Assembly (NCBI RefSeq): GCF_002160895.1
Contig: NZ_NFLL01000005.1
Span: 1 to 64,000, forward strand
DNA length: 64,000 nt
Reading direction: 5' to 3'
From: Faecalibacterium sp. An122
GTDB lineage: Bacteria > Bacillota > Clostridia > Oscillospirales > Ruminococcaceae
A model generated the notes under the pieces. That model had not been told where the DNA came from. It worked only from the letters and a program-made list of their open reading frames with translations, and made no database searches. The number at the start of each line of letters is the position of its first letter. Positions within the stretch are counted from its first letter, which is position 1. Made by a program: the position numbers and the translations under genes. Below, one piece after another: positions 31,819-43,617 of this stretch.

Positions 31819-32634
31819 ATGGGAAACACGCTGGAGGAAATTCATGCCGTGCAGCTGTCTCTGCTGGAGGACTGCCGCCGCATCTGCGAGGCCCACGGGA
31901 TTCCCTATTATCTGGCCCAGGGCACCCTTCTGGGGGCGGTGCGGCACCGGGGCTTTATCCCCTGGGACGACGACATCGACCTGCTGTTCCAGGCCGACGA
32001 CCTGGACCGGTTCATGGCGGCCTTTGCGCAGGACCCGCCTCCCGGCGTGTCTCTGGAACACTGCAGCCAAAACCCCTGGATGCCCTATCCCTGGGTCAAG
32101 CTGAAACGGCAGGGCACGGCGTCCATGCCTCTGGCCTATCGGGAAATCCCCCTGGACTGGGAAATTGGCATCGACCTGTTTCCCTATTACCGGGTGGGGG
32201 ACGGCCGGCTGGCCCATGGGCTGGCCCGGGCCCGGTTTCTGGGGGCCAAGCGGCTGCTGGGGGTTACCCTGACCTTCTGTGAGAAAAAGGTCAAGTGGCT
32301 CAGCCGTTTGATCCGCCGCCTGCCGGTTGCATGGCGGCAGCGGGCGGCCCTGTGGCTTCTGGAGGGGCTGAAACGGCATCAGGCGGAAGGCGAGGATGTC
32401 TTTGCCCTGTGCCGGGGCGGGAAATTTTTAAAGCGCAGCTGGATCGAGGGAGCCCGGTGCAGCGGCATCTTTGAGGGGCGGGAATACCCCCTCCCGGCGG
32501 ACCCGGACGCCTTTCTGGCGGCCATGTTCGGGGATTACTGGCTCCTTCCGCCGGAAGACCAGCGGAAGGGCCACGACTTGAAACTGGGGGAGATCGTGTG
32601 GGACACCGAAAGAAGCTATCGGGACTATCTGTGA
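31819..32634 (+). CDS. LicD family phosphotransferase
   Basis: A 271-residue LicD-type protein. LicD enzymes transfer phosphocholine or another phospho-substituent from a CDP-linked donor onto cell-surface glycans. The signature GTLLGAVRHRGFIPWDDDID lies at about residues 38-57, and the conserved WEIGIDLFPYY at about 113. A small insertion (140-190) is basic and hydrophobic. No licA/licC choline genes are in the window, so the substituent is unknown. Start with AAAGGAGG seven nt upstream. It sits within the exopolysaccharide locus and probably decorates the polymer. Confidence 0.9.
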   Translation: MGNTLEEIHAVQLSLLEDCRRICEAHGIPYYLAQGTLLGAVRHRGFIPWDDDIDLLFQADDLDRFMAAFAQDPPPGVSLEHCSQNPWMPYPWVKLKRQGTASMPLAYREIPLDWEIGIDLFPYYRVGDGRLAHGLARARFLGAKRLLGVTLTFCEKKVKWLSRLIRRLPVAWRQRAALWLLEGLKRHQAEGEDVFALCRGGKFLKRSWIEGARCSGIFEGREYPLPADPDAFLAAMFGDYWLLPPEDQRKGHDLKLGEIVWDTERSYRDYL

Positions 32635-32687
32635 CCCTGCCGCCGGCGAAAAAGAGGGCTTTCAAACCCGGGACAGGAGATGAGAGG

Positions 32688-33938
32688 ATGGAGCACCCCG
32701 AACACAAAAAGAAAAGGCTTCTGGTAGTCTTTTCCCATAACCACATCGGCGGGGCCATGACCGCCCTGGTGAACTTTGTCAACAGCCTGGACCCCCGCCG
32801 GTACCAGGTGGACCTGCTGTTTTATGAGCTGCGGGGCCCGGTGGAAGGCATCCGGCCCGAGGTGCGGGTTCTGCCCCCGGCCCGGGAAAACCGGCTCTGT
32901 CCGGCCCGGTTTCTGGACCCGGTCTATCTGGCCGGGTATCTGGGAGCCCGGTACCTGATCCGGGTAAAACGCAATGAGCTGCTGGCCTGGCAGCTGTTCT
33001 CCCGGCGGTCGTGCCGCTATGCCCGCCGTCTGAACCAGAAGTACGACGCCGCCCTGGCCTTTGAGCTGGGCTGGCCTTTTTATTACACCATGCAGTATGT
33101 TCGGGCGGACAAAAAGCTGGTGTGGCACCACAACGATTACCACGCCATCGGCTACCGCTTTGAATGGGACAAAAAGTACTTTGACCGGGCGGACGGCCTG
33201 GTATTTGTCAGCCGGGAATGCCGAAAGAAATTCGCCGCCCTGCACCCGGCGTACCGGCCCCGGTGCTTTTTCATGCCCAACATCCTGACCCGGGAACAGG
33301 TGGAAGCCCGGGCCCGGGCCTATCGGCCCCGGCTGCCCTTTGAGCTGGCGCGCCCGGGTCTGAACCTGGTGACGGTGGCCCGGATTTATTTTGCCACCAA
33401 AGGGCTGGACCGGGTGCTGGACGTTTTGGTCCGTCTGCGGGAGGAAGGGTTTTTGGAGCGGGTGCGGTGGATGGTCATCGGCAAAGGGGACGACCTGCCC
33501 CGGTTCCGGCAGATGATCGCGGACCGGGATCTGGAACAGGTGGTGTACCCGGTGGGGGCCATAGAAAACCCACTGCCTTACCTGCCCCTGTTTGACGCCT
33601 TTTTGCTGCCCTCCCGCAATGAGGGCCGGCCGGTGGCGGTGACCGAGGCCCAGATTCTGGGCCTGCCGCCGGTGGTGACCCGGTACGCCTCCGCCGCCGA
33701 GCAGGTGGAAGACGGGATGGACGGGTTTATACTGGAAAACCAGGACCAGGCCCTTTATCAGGGCCTGCGGGACCTGGTGCTTCACCCGGAAAAGCTGGAC
33801 CGGGCGCGGGAAGCGCTGCGCCGCCGCAGCTATTCCAACCAGGAGGACATAGCCCGCTTTGACCGGATTCTCCGGGCGGTGGAGCAGGGCGGAGAAGGAG
33901 GAGACGCCCATGATTTCGGTGGTGATACCGGTGTATAA
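32688..33938 (+). CDS. Family 4 glycosyltransferase (exopolysaccharide locus)
   Basis: A 416-residue retaining GT-B enzyme. The N-terminal domain begins LLVVFSHNHIGGAMTALVNF with the acceptor-binding Gly pair. The C-terminal domain has LVTVARIYFATKGLDRVL, YPVGAIENPLPYL and the E-x7-E motif EGRPVAVTE, which binds the nucleotide sugar. No membrane helices. Start at the ATG preceded by AGGAGATGAGAGG. The last 29 nt overlap the next gene, and the C-terminus encoded there (GGEGGDAHDFGG) looks like by-product sequence rather than a domain. Confidence 0.92.
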   Translation: MEHPEHKKKRLLVVFSHNHIGGAMTALVNFVNSLDPRRYQVDLLFYELRGPVEGIRPEVRVLPPARENRLCPARFLDPVYLAGYLGARYLIRVKRNELLAWQLFSRRSCRYARRLNQKYDAALAFELGWPFYYTMQYVRADKKLVWHHNDYHAIGYRFEWDKKYFDRADGLVFVSRECRKKFAALHPAYRPRCFFMPNILTREQVEARARAYRPRLPFELARPGLNLVTVARIYFATKGLDRVLDVLVRLREEGFLERVRWMVIGKGDDLPRFRQMIADRDLEQVVYPVGAIENPLPYLPLFDAFLLPSRNEGRPVAVTEAQILGLPPVVTRYASAAEQVEDGMDGFILENQDQALYQGLRDLVLHPEKLDRAREALRRRSYSNQEDIARFDRILRAVEQGGEGGDAHDFGGDTGV

Positions 33939-34857
33939 TGGGGAGGCGTTTGTCGCCCGGGCGGTGCAGAGCGTGCTGGACCAGACCAGCCCCCGGTGGG
34001 AGATTGTGGCCGTGGACGACGGCTCCCAGGACGGGACCCGGGCCATTCTGGAACAGTTTGCCGCCCGGGACCCCCGTATACGGGTTCTGCACCAGGAGAA
34101 TGCCGGCGTTTCCGCCGCCCGCAATGCCGCCATGGCGGCGGCCCGGGGGGAGTATCTGGCCTTTCTGGATGCGGACGATTGGTGGTATCCGGATCATCTG
34201 ACCACCCTGGAACAGATGATCCGGATTTATCCAAAGGCGGGATTGCTGGGGACGGCCTGTGATATCCGTTTCCACGATGGCCGGACGGGAAACACCGCCG
34301 GCTTTTTTGAGGGCAAGCCCAAGACGTTGTATCTGGAGAACTTTCTGGAAGCCTACAGGGCGGACAAGCGGGCCAAATGCTTTGCCCTCAGCTCCACCTG
34401 TGTCCGGGCCGATATGGCCCGCCAGGCGGGCGGATTCCGGGTGGGATGCCGCATAGGGGAGGACCTGGGCCTCACCCTCCGGATCGCTGTCGCCGCGCCG
34501 GCAGTCCTCTGCGCCCGGCGGACCGTCCTGTACAACAAGGCCCAGAGCACTGCAACCCGGGTTCAGTCCTTTGACCCCGACTGGTATTTCTTTGAGGAGG
34601 CCAGGGCCCTGGCGGAGGACCCGGCCCTGACCCCGGAACGCCGGGCCAGCCTGGCCCGGGTGATGGCCTGGTTTGAGGTGCGGCGGGTCCGCCATTACCT
34701 CATCGACGGGCGCCGCCGGGAGGCCTGGGCGGCCTTCTGCCGGCGGGATGCGGCCCCCGGTCTGGCCGGGGACTGGCTGCTCACCGGGCTGCTGTTTCTG
34801 CTGCCCTGCGCTCTGGTGCGGCGGATCTTTCTGTTCCGCTGGCGGAACAAGGCGTAA
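33910..34857 (+). CDS. Family 2 glycosyltransferase (exopolysaccharide locus)
   Basis: A 315-residue GT-A enzyme: MISVVIPVYNGEAFVARAV, VDDGSQDGT, ENAGVSAARNAAM and the metal-binding LDADDWWYP near residue 90, with GEDLGL as the catalytic acidic motif near 185. The C-terminal 20 residues are hydrophobic then basic (LLFLLPCALVRRIFLFRW) and may contact the membrane. AGGAGG lies inside the end of the preceding gene, seven nt before ATG, so the two are translationally coupled. It is the third GT2 of the locus. Confidence 0.92.
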   Translation: MISVVIPVYNGEAFVARAVQSVLDQTSPRWEIVAVDDGSQDGTRAILEQFAARDPRIRVLHQENAGVSAARNAAMAAARGEYLAFLDADDWWYPDHLTTLEQMIRIYPKAGLLGTACDIRFHDGRTGNTAGFFEGKPKTLYLENFLEAYRADKRAKCFALSSTCVRADMARQAGGFRVGCRIGEDLGLTLRIAVAAPAVLCARRTVLYNKAQSTATRVQSFDPDWYFFEEARALAEDPALTPERRASLARVMAWFEVRRVRHYLIDGRRREAWAAFCRRDAAPGLAGDWLLTGLLFLLPCALVRRIFLFRWRNKA

Positions 34858-34871
34858 GGGAGGGGGCAGCC

Positions 34872-36335
34872 ATGACAAACGACAGTCCCCGCCGCAGAGA
34901 CGGCATTGCATCCGGGCTGTTCTGGTCCTTTGGGGAGCGGATGTCGGCCCAGGCGGTGGCCACGCTGGTGGCTATGCTGCTGGCCCGGTTGCTGGACCCC
35001 GCCGACTACGGGATGATCTCGGTGGTGACGGTGTTTGTCAGCCTGTGCAATATCTTTGTCACCAGCGGTCTGGGCACCGCCGTGGTGCGCAAACCCGGCG
35101 CCGGCCCCGCCGATTTCAACACCGCCTTTTGGCTGAGTCTGGGCCTGGCGGCGGTACTGTACGGCCTGCTGTTCTGGGCGGCCCCCGCCATCGGCCGGTT
35201 TTACGGCCTGCCCGCCCTGACGGCGGTGATGCGGGTGATGGGTCTGCGGCTGATATTGGCCGCCCTCAACAACATCCAGCGGGCCAGCGTCCAGCGAGAG
35301 ATGGCCTTCCGCCGGTACTTTGCCGCCTCCCTGCTGGGGACGGTTCTGTCCGGGGCGGCGGGGGTGGCGGCGGCGCTGGGCGGTCTGGGCGTCTGGGCGC
35401 TGGTGATTCAGTCTCTGTCCAATCTCGCCGTCCATGCAGGCGTTTTGCTGGCGGTGGGCCGGTGGCGGCCCCGGTTCCAGTTCTGCCCGGCCCGGGCCCG
35501 GTACATCGTCTCCTTTGGCTGGAAGGTCCTGGCCGCCGATCTGGTGCCCGGCCTGCAGCAGAACGGCCGCAGCCTGATTGTGGGAAAAGTCTTCGGCTCG
35601 GCCGAGCTGGCCTTTTACGACCAGGGGAGCAAGTATCCTGCCCTGCTGGTGGACAATGTGAACAGCTCCATCAACAGCGTCATGCTGCCCGCCTATGCCC
35701 GGGTGCAGAATAACCCGGAGGCTTTGCTGGGGATGCTGCGGCGGTCCATCCGGATGGGAATGTTTCTGCTGGGGCCGATGCTGGTGGGATTTGCGGCGGT
35801 GGCTGAAAATTTCGTGCGGGTGGTCCTGACCGACAAGTGGCTGCCCTGCGTGCCCTTTCTGCAGATTTTCTGCGCGTCCTGTTTGACCCGTCCCCTGGAA
35901 ACCTGCTGCCACAAAATCCTGCTGGCAGTGGGACGGGAGACGGCCCCGCTGCGGATCATTGCGGCGGTGAACCTGACGGCGGTGGCCACGGTGCTGGCGG
36001 CAGCCTTTTGGTTCCACAGCATCCTCCTGATGGCGCTGGGAAACCTGCTGGTGACCCTGGTGAGCCTGGCGGGCTTTATGGCGGCTTCCAGCCGGTATGT
36101 GGGGTACCGGCTGGGCCGGCAGATGGAGGATATTCTGCCCTCGCTGGCGGTCTCGGCCCTGATGGGAATTCTGGCCGGCCTGGCGGGTCGTCTGCCGCTG
36201 GAACCGCTGCCCCTGCTGGGGGTCCAGATGGGGGTAGGAGTGGTGTCCTATGGGGTTCTGTCCGCCCGGTTCAACCGCGGCCCGCTGGATGAAATGCGGG
36301 CCCTGGCGGCCCGCCGGCTGCACAAAACCCCATGA
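34872..36335 (+). CDS. Wzx-like lipid-linked oligosaccharide flippase
   Basis: A 487-residue polytopic protein of the polysaccharide transport family (MOP superfamily), inferred to move undecaprenyl-linked repeat units across the membrane. It begins with the typical GLFWSFGERMSAQAV helix, followed by LLARLLDPADYGMISVVTVF and DFNTAFWLSL, then about 12-14 hydrophobic helices including QQNGRSLIVGKVFGSAELAF and a Pro/Gly-rich central region. It closes the exopolysaccharide locus and is followed by a terminator. Start with GGGAGGGGG eight nt upstream. Confidence 0.92.
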   Translation: MTNDSPRRRDGIASGLFWSFGERMSAQAVATLVAMLLARLLDPADYGMISVVTVFVSLCNIFVTSGLGTAVVRKPGAGPADFNTAFWLSLGLAAVLYGLLFWAAPAIGRFYGLPALTAVMRVMGLRLILAALNNIQRASVQREMAFRRYFAASLLGTVLSGAAGVAAALGGLGVWALVIQSLSNLAVHAGVLLAVGRWRPRFQFCPARARYIVSFGWKVLAADLVPGLQQNGRSLIVGKVFGSAELAFYDQGSKYPALLVDNVNSSINSVMLPAYARVQNNPEALLGMLRRSIRMGMFLLGPMLVGFAAVAENFVRVVLTDKWLPCVPFLQIFCASCLTRPLETCCHKILLAVGRETAPLRIIAAVNLTAVATVLAAAFWFHSILLMALGNLLVTLVSLAGFMAASSRYVGYRLGRQMEDILPSLAVSALMGILAGLAGRLPLEPLPLLGVQMGVGVVSYGVLSARFNRGPLDEMRALAARRLHKTP

Positions 36336-36345
36336 CGTTCGGACC

Positions 36346-36389
36346 AATCCGGGCTTGCCCTGTTTCGGGGCGGGCCCGGATTTTCTTTT
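36346..36389 (+). terminator. Terminator closing the exopolysaccharide locus
   Basis: AATCCGGGC pairs with GCCCGGATT, followed by TTCTTTT, 11 nt after the flippase stop. Confidence 0.85.
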
Positions 36390-36428
36390 GGGAATCCGGC
36401 GCGAAAAAAGCCGTCTGCCGCCGCAGGT

Positions 36429-36457
36429 TTGCCATTTTGTTCCGCCCGTGATACAAT
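36429..36457 (+). promoter_or_regulatory. ftsK promoter
   Basis: TTGCCA, 17-nt spacer, TACAAT. The predicted transcript start near 36464 leaves 37 nt before the ATG at 36501 and argues against the ATG at 36468 as start. Confidence 0.6.
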
Positions 36458-36500
36458 AAAAGGACCTATGAGATTTTTTGCTGAGAGGTACAGGGAATCA

Positions 36501-39341
<2,841 letters not shown>

Positions 39342-39501
39342 GGTGTATCTGAAAACACCTCCACGCTGTCTCATTCTGCCCCAAAGCGCATCTGCCGCGT
39401 TGCAGTCGCTTGCATTCCACAAAGGAGTGCGGCGCTCCTGCGCCTTGCAGCTGCATCTTTGGGACGAAGGGTCCGGCGTGTTTGCGTTCTCAGATCCACC
39501 C
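39342..39501. repeat. MITE-like intergenic repeat, copy 2 (most complete)
   Basis: Ends GGTGTATCTGA and TCAGATCCACC are imperfect inverted repeats. Inside, CCCCAAAG...GCATCTGC (39370-39384) pairs with GCAGCTGCATCTTTGGG, and AGGAG...CTCCT forms the apex. The left end begins directly after the ftsK stop. Confidence 0.88.
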
Positions 39502-39520
39502 ATAACCAGTGAGGAAAACT

Positions 39521-41551
39521 ATGAGCAATACAACGACAGCCGGATATCCGGAATACACCGAGTTCCTGCCCATCTGCCGGGAGGACATGGAAAAGCGCGG
39601 CTGGGATCAGCTGGACTTTGTGGTGGTGGGCGGCGACGCCTATGTGGACCACCCCAGCTTTGGCACCGCCATCATCAGCCGGCTGCTGGAGGCCGAGGGC
39701 TACCGGGTGGGCGTGCTGGCCCAGCCCCGCTACACCGACTGCGAGGACTTCAAACGGTTCGGCAAACCCAAATACGGCTTTTTCATCGGCGGCGGCAACG
39801 TGGACAGCATGGTCAGCCACTATTCGGTGGCCAAGATCCCCCGGGCCGAGGATGAATACTCCCCCGGCGGCAAGGCCGGCGGCCGTCCCGACCGCAGCGC
39901 CACCGTCTACACCCGCCTGGCCAAAGAGGCCTACCCCGACCTGCCGGTGATTCTGGGCGGCCTGGAGGCCTCTCTGCGGCGGTTCGCCCACTACGACTAC
40001 TGGCTGGACACCGTCCTGCCCAGCATCGCCGAGGACTCGGGGGCCGACCTCATCAGCTTCGGCATGGGTGAGCACCAGACGGTGGAGATTGCCCGCCGCC
40101 TGGCGGCCGGGGAGTCCATCGACACCATCACCGACGTGGACGGCACCTGCTATATGACCGACTTTGACCACCTGCCCGCCCACTATGTGGAGTGCGCCGG
40201 CTACAAAAAGGTGGCCTCGGACAAGGTGGCCTATGCCAAGGCCTGCCGCATCCAGATGGACAACCAGGATGTGGTCAGCGGCCAGATCATCGTCCAGAAG
40301 CAGAGCGAGAAATACCTGGTCCAGAACCTGCCCGCCAAGCCCCTGGTCCGCTGGGAGCTGGACAAGGTCTACGCCCTGCCCTATACCCGCCGCTATCACC
40401 CCATCTATGAGCCCATGGGCGGGGTGCCCGCCATCCGGGAGGTGCAGTTCTCCATCATCCAGAACCGGGGCTGCTTCGGCGGATGCAATTTCTGCGCCAT
40501 CCAGCTCCATCAGGGCCGGCGGGTCACCAGCCGCAGCGCCGACAGCATTGTGGCCGAGGCCGAGCGGATGACCCATGAGCCCGACTTCAAGGGTTATATC
40601 CATGACGTGGGCGGCCCCACCGCCAACTTCCGCTTCCCCTCCTGCGGCCAGCAGATGAAGAAGGGAATGTGCACCGGCGGCAAGCACTGCCTGGCTCCCC
40701 AGACCTGCCCTCACCTGATTGTGGACCACAGCGACTACCTGAACATCCTGCGCCGGGTGCGGGAGCTGCCGGGGGTCAAGAAGGTCTTTGTCCGCAGCGG
40801 CATCCGGTTTGACTACCTGATGGCCGACCCCGACGACACCTTCTTCAAGGAACTGGTGGAGTACCATGTGTCGGGCCAGCTGAAGGTGGCCCCCGAGCAC
40901 TGCGCCCCCAACACCCTGGCCTATATGGGCAAGCCCCCCATCGAGGTGTTCAACAAGTTCAAGGACAAGTTCTATGAGCTGAGCCGCAGGGCAGGGAAGA
41001 AACAGTACCTGGTGCCCTACCTGATGTCCAGCCACCCGGGCAGCACCCTGAAGGACGCGGTCTACCTGGCCGAGTACCTGTACAAGAACCATATGCGGCC
41101 CGAACAGGTGCAGGATTTCTACCCCACCCCGGGCACCGTCAGCACCTGCATGTTCTACACCGGCCTGGACCCCTACACCCTCAAGCCGGTCTTTGTGGAA
41201 AAGACCGCCGAGGGCAAGGCCCTCCAGCGGGCGCTGCTCCAGTACTATGAGCCCCGCAACGCCGAGAAGGTCATCAAGGCCCTCAAGATGACCCATCGGG
41301 AGGACCTGATCCCCCTGCTGGTGCCGGCGGCGGGACGCCGTGCGGTGCAGCGGAGCGCCAAACAGACCCAGGCCCGGGACGTCACCATCCATCCGGACGG
41401 CAGCTATACCGTGCATCCCAAGGGCGCCGGACGGGAGGAAAAGCCCGCCGGCCGCAAGCCGGTGCCGGGGGCCCGTTTTGCACCCCGCACCGCCCCCAAA
41501 AAGACCACCAAAAAGGAGGGCGGGGCCGGTCCCCGCAAGGGTAAGAAATGA
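39521..41551 (+). CDS. ygiQ: YgiQ family radical SAM protein
   Basis: A 676-residue YgiQ/UPF0313 protein. An N-terminal cobalamin-binding-like domain (FVVVGGDAYVDHPSFGTA) precedes the radical SAM core, whose C318-x3-C322-x2-C325 (NRGCFGGCNFC) holds the 4Fe-4S cluster that cleaves AdoMet. Further conserved blocks are HDVGGPTANFRFPSC, APEHCAPN and YLMSSHPGSTLKDA. The last 60 residues are a Lys/Arg/Pro-rich tail (KKTTKKEGGAGPRKGKK) typical of the clostridial form. Substrate unknown. Start with GAGGAAAACT upstream. It overlaps the next gene by four nt (ATGA). Confidence 0.94.
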   Translation: MSNTTTAGYPEYTEFLPICREDMEKRGWDQLDFVVVGGDAYVDHPSFGTAIISRLLEAEGYRVGVLAQPRYTDCEDFKRFGKPKYGFFIGGGNVDSMVSHYSVAKIPRAEDEYSPGGKAGGRPDRSATVYTRLAKEAYPDLPVILGGLEASLRRFAHYDYWLDTVLPSIAEDSGADLISFGMGEHQTVEIARRLAAGESIDTITDVDGTCYMTDFDHLPAHYVECAGYKKVASDKVAYAKACRIQMDNQDVVSGQIIVQKQSEKYLVQNLPAKPLVRWELDKVYALPYTRRYHPIYEPMGGVPAIREVQFSIIQNRGCFGGCNFCAIQLHQGRRVTSRSADSIVAEAERMTHEPDFKGYIHDVGGPTANFRFPSCGQQMKKGMCTGGKHCLAPQTCPHLIVDHSDYLNILRRVRELPGVKKVFVRSGIRFDYLMADPDDTFFKELVEYHVSGQLKVAPEHCAPNTLAYMGKPPIEVFNKFKDKFYELSRRAGKKQYLVPYLMSSHPGSTLKDAVYLAEYLYKNHMRPEQVQDFYPTPGTVSTCMFYTGLDPYTLKPVFVEKTAEGKALQRALLQYYEPRNAEKVIKALKMTHREDLIPLLVPAAGRRAVQRSAKQTQARDVTIHPDGSYTVHPKGAGREEKPAGRKPVPGARFAPRTAPKKTTKKEGGAGPRKGKK

Positions 41552-42690
41552 AGAAACCAAACACCATCACCGGGCGGCTGCTGCGCCGCCTCACCGCGCT
41601 GGCACTTGCAGCGGCCCTGACTCTGAGCCTGGCCGGATGCCAGGATCTTCTGGCCCTGCTGGGGGAGGGCGGCTATCCGGCCTCCAGCACGGTCCAGACC
41701 CAGACCCCGGCCGAGGGCAGCAGCTTTTCGGTGAACTTCATCGATGTGGGCCAGGCCCTCAGCGTCCTGGTGACCTGCGACGGCCAGAGCATGCTGTATG
41801 ACGGCGGCAATGTGGCCGACGGCAGTCTGGTGGTCTCCTATCTGGAGAGCGCCGGCGTGACCCGGCTGGAATACGTCATCTGCAGCCATGCCCATGAGGA
41901 CCATGTGGGCGGCCTGGCGGCGGTGCTGGCCAAGTTCCCGGCGGGGCACGTCTATGCTCCCGTAACCCAGAACGACACCCAGTGCTTCCAGGATTTTGTC
42001 AAGTACACCCAGCAGCAGGGCCTGAACGTGGAAATCCCGGCGGTGGGCACCAGCTGGCAGCTGGGCAGCGCCACCGTCCAGGTGCTGGGTCCGGTGGCCC
42101 AGTATGACGACACCAACGACACCTCCCTGGTGCTGCGGATTGACTATGGCCAGACCAGTTTCCTGCTGACCGGCGACATGGAGCAGAAGGCCGAGAGCGA
42201 CCTGGTGAACTCGGGGGCCAACCTGGACGTGGATGTGCTCCAGGTGGGCCACCACGGCAGCGAGACCTCCACCGGCTATGTCTTTCTGAACAGCGCCCTG
42301 CCTGAGGTGGGCGTCATCTCGGTGGGGGAGGGGAACAGCTACGGCCACCCCAGTGAGAACACCCTCAGCCGTCTGCGCGACGCCGGCGTGGACGTCTGGC
42401 GCACCGATCTGGCGGGCACCGTGACCATCACCAGCGACGGGACCAACTACACCGTCTCCAGTGAGAAGTACGCCGCCCCCGAGCAGCAGAACCCCACCCT
42501 GACCGACGGCAGCGGCCAGCAGAGCAGCTCCACCCAGACCATTCAGGCCTATATCGGCAACGCCAACTCCAAGAAGTTCCACCTGCCCAGCTGTTCCAAT
42601 CTGCCGGACCCCGCCAACCAGGTCCTGTTCTCCAGCTATGAGGAGGCCGTCCAGGCGGGCTACACCCCCTGCGGCAACTGCCTGGGATAA
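41548..42690 (+). CDS. Metallo-beta-lactamase-fold lipoprotein with C-terminal Cys-rich domain
   Basis: A 380-residue lipoprotein: signal peptide with lipobox LSLAGC, Cys31. Residues about 55-300 form a ComEC/Rec2-type metallo-beta-lactamase domain with H114-x-H116-x-D118-H119 (SHAHEDHVGG), LLTGDM and LQVGHHGSETST. The family is related to the nuclease part of ComEC, so extracellular DNA degradation is possible but unproven. The C-terminal 45 residues (YIGNANSKKFHLPSC to YTPCGNC) form a small domain like the Ada metal-binding fold, with two Cys plus His likely to bind zinc. Translationally coupled to ygiQ (ATGA). Confidence 0.9.
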   Translation: MKKPNTITGRLLRRLTALALAAALTLSLAGCQDLLALLGEGGYPASSTVQTQTPAEGSSFSVNFIDVGQALSVLVTCDGQSMLYDGGNVADGSLVVSYLESAGVTRLEYVICSHAHEDHVGGLAAVLAKFPAGHVYAPVTQNDTQCFQDFVKYTQQQGLNVEIPAVGTSWQLGSATVQVLGPVAQYDDTNDTSLVLRIDYGQTSFLLTGDMEQKAESDLVNSGANLDVDVLQVGHHGSETSTGYVFLNSALPEVGVISVGEGNSYGHPSENTLSRLRDAGVDVWRTDLAGTVTITSDGTNYTVSSEKYAAPEQQNPTLTDGSGQQSSSTQTIQAYIGNANSKKFHLPSCSNLPDPANQVLFSSYEEAVQAGYTPCGNCLG

Positions 42691-42726
42691 CGTTTGAAAC
42701 CCAACCGGCCCGTCCCTGGACCAAGT

Positions 42727-42790
42727 CTCCCGCCCCGGCACAGAGGCGGGAGAACGGCAGGGCCAAAAGCCCCGCCCGGGGGCGGGCTTT
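42727..42790 (+). terminator. Two hairpins ending the ygiQ operon
   Basis: CTCCCGCC/GGCGGGAG (42727-42752), then AAAGCCCCGCC/GGCGGGCTTT (42766-42790). The U-run is short and overlaps the -35 of the next promoter. Confidence 0.65.
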
Positions 42791-42861
42791 GACTATGCCC
42801 TAGAAGTATGGTAGGATATACAGGACAGGTATTTGCCTTCCGGCCGGTTTGGTGCTATAGT
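42789..42861 (+). promoter_or_regulatory. Two tandem promoters of the ABC transporter operon
   Basis: P1: TTGACT (42789), 17 nt, TAGGAT (42812-42817). P2: TTGCCT (42833), 17 nt, TATAGT (42856-42861). Both precede the permease at 42919. Confidence 0.6.
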
Positions 42862-42918
42862 ATGTAAGCCCCCGACTGTACCTGCCGGGCCGAAAGTCCT
42901 GTGAAAGAAAAGGTTTCT

Positions 42919-43605
42919 ATGATGTTTGAGACACTTTTGCAAAACCGCACCGTTCAGGTGCTGATCGAATCCTTCCCCCGCATCCTGCTGCCGGGCCTGG
43001 CGGTCACCATCCCGCTGACGGTGCTGTCCTTTGCCTTTGCCCTGGTGATTGCGGCGGCGGTGGCCCTGGTGCAGTTCGCCCAGGTGCCGGTGCTCCGCCA
43101 GCTGGCCCGGGTATATATCTGGGTGGTCCGCGGCACTCCGCTGCTGGTGCAGCTGTTCATCATCTTTTACGGCCTGCCCAGCATGGGCATCGTGCTGGAC
43201 GCCTTCCCCACGGCGGTCATCGCCTTCTCCATCAACGAGGGTGCCTACTGCGCCGAGACCATCCGGGCGGCGCTGGAATCGGTGCCGTCGGGCCAGCTGG
43301 AGGCGGGCTACTGCGTGGGCATGTCCTGGTGGCAGGTGATGCGGCGGATCATTCTGCCCCAGGCCCTGCGCACCGCTTTCCCGCCCCTGTCCAACTCCCT
43401 CATCGGCATGGTGAAGGACACCTCCCTGGCGGCCAATATCACCGTCGCCGAGATGTTCATGGCCACCCAGCGGGTGGCGTCCTATACCTACCAGTTCCTG
43501 CCGGTGTACTGTGAGCTGGCCGTCATCTATCTGATGTTCTGCACCGTCCTGACCTGGGTGCAGAAACAGGGCGAGAAATACCTCAACGCCCACGGGTTTA
43601 ATTGA
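42919..43605 (+). CDS. Polar amino acid ABC transporter permease
   Basis: A 228-residue HisM/GlnP-type permease with about five membrane helices. Diagnostic features are GLAVTIPLTVLSFAFAL, VVRGTPLLVQLFIIFYGLP, the EAA loop AETIRAALESVPSGQLEAGYCVGMSWWQ (spanning about 110-140, with Glu-Ala-Gly) and KDTSLAANITVAE. It forms the membrane path for a three-gene importer with the ATPase and binding protein that follow. Start taken at ATG-ATG behind AAAAGG; a GTG six codons upstream is possible. Only one permease is encoded, so it probably homodimerises. Confidence 0.93.
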   Translation: MMFETLLQNRTVQVLIESFPRILLPGLAVTIPLTVLSFAFALVIAAAVALVQFAQVPVLRQLARVYIWVVRGTPLLVQLFIIFYGLPSMGIVLDAFPTAVIAFSINEGAYCAETIRAALESVPSGQLEAGYCVGMSWWQVMRRIILPQALRTAFPPLSNSLIGMVKDTSLAANITVAEMFMATQRVASYTYQFLPVYCELAVIYLMFCTVLTWVQKQGEKYLNAHGFN

Positions 43606-43617
43606 GGAGGGGATACC

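Noticed and set aside
39343-39855. Small protein read through the repeat element, also seen in other copies
   Set aside because: The shared peptide arises because the repeat DNA is the same; the frame then runs out of phase into ygiQ, and the deletion copy breaks it.
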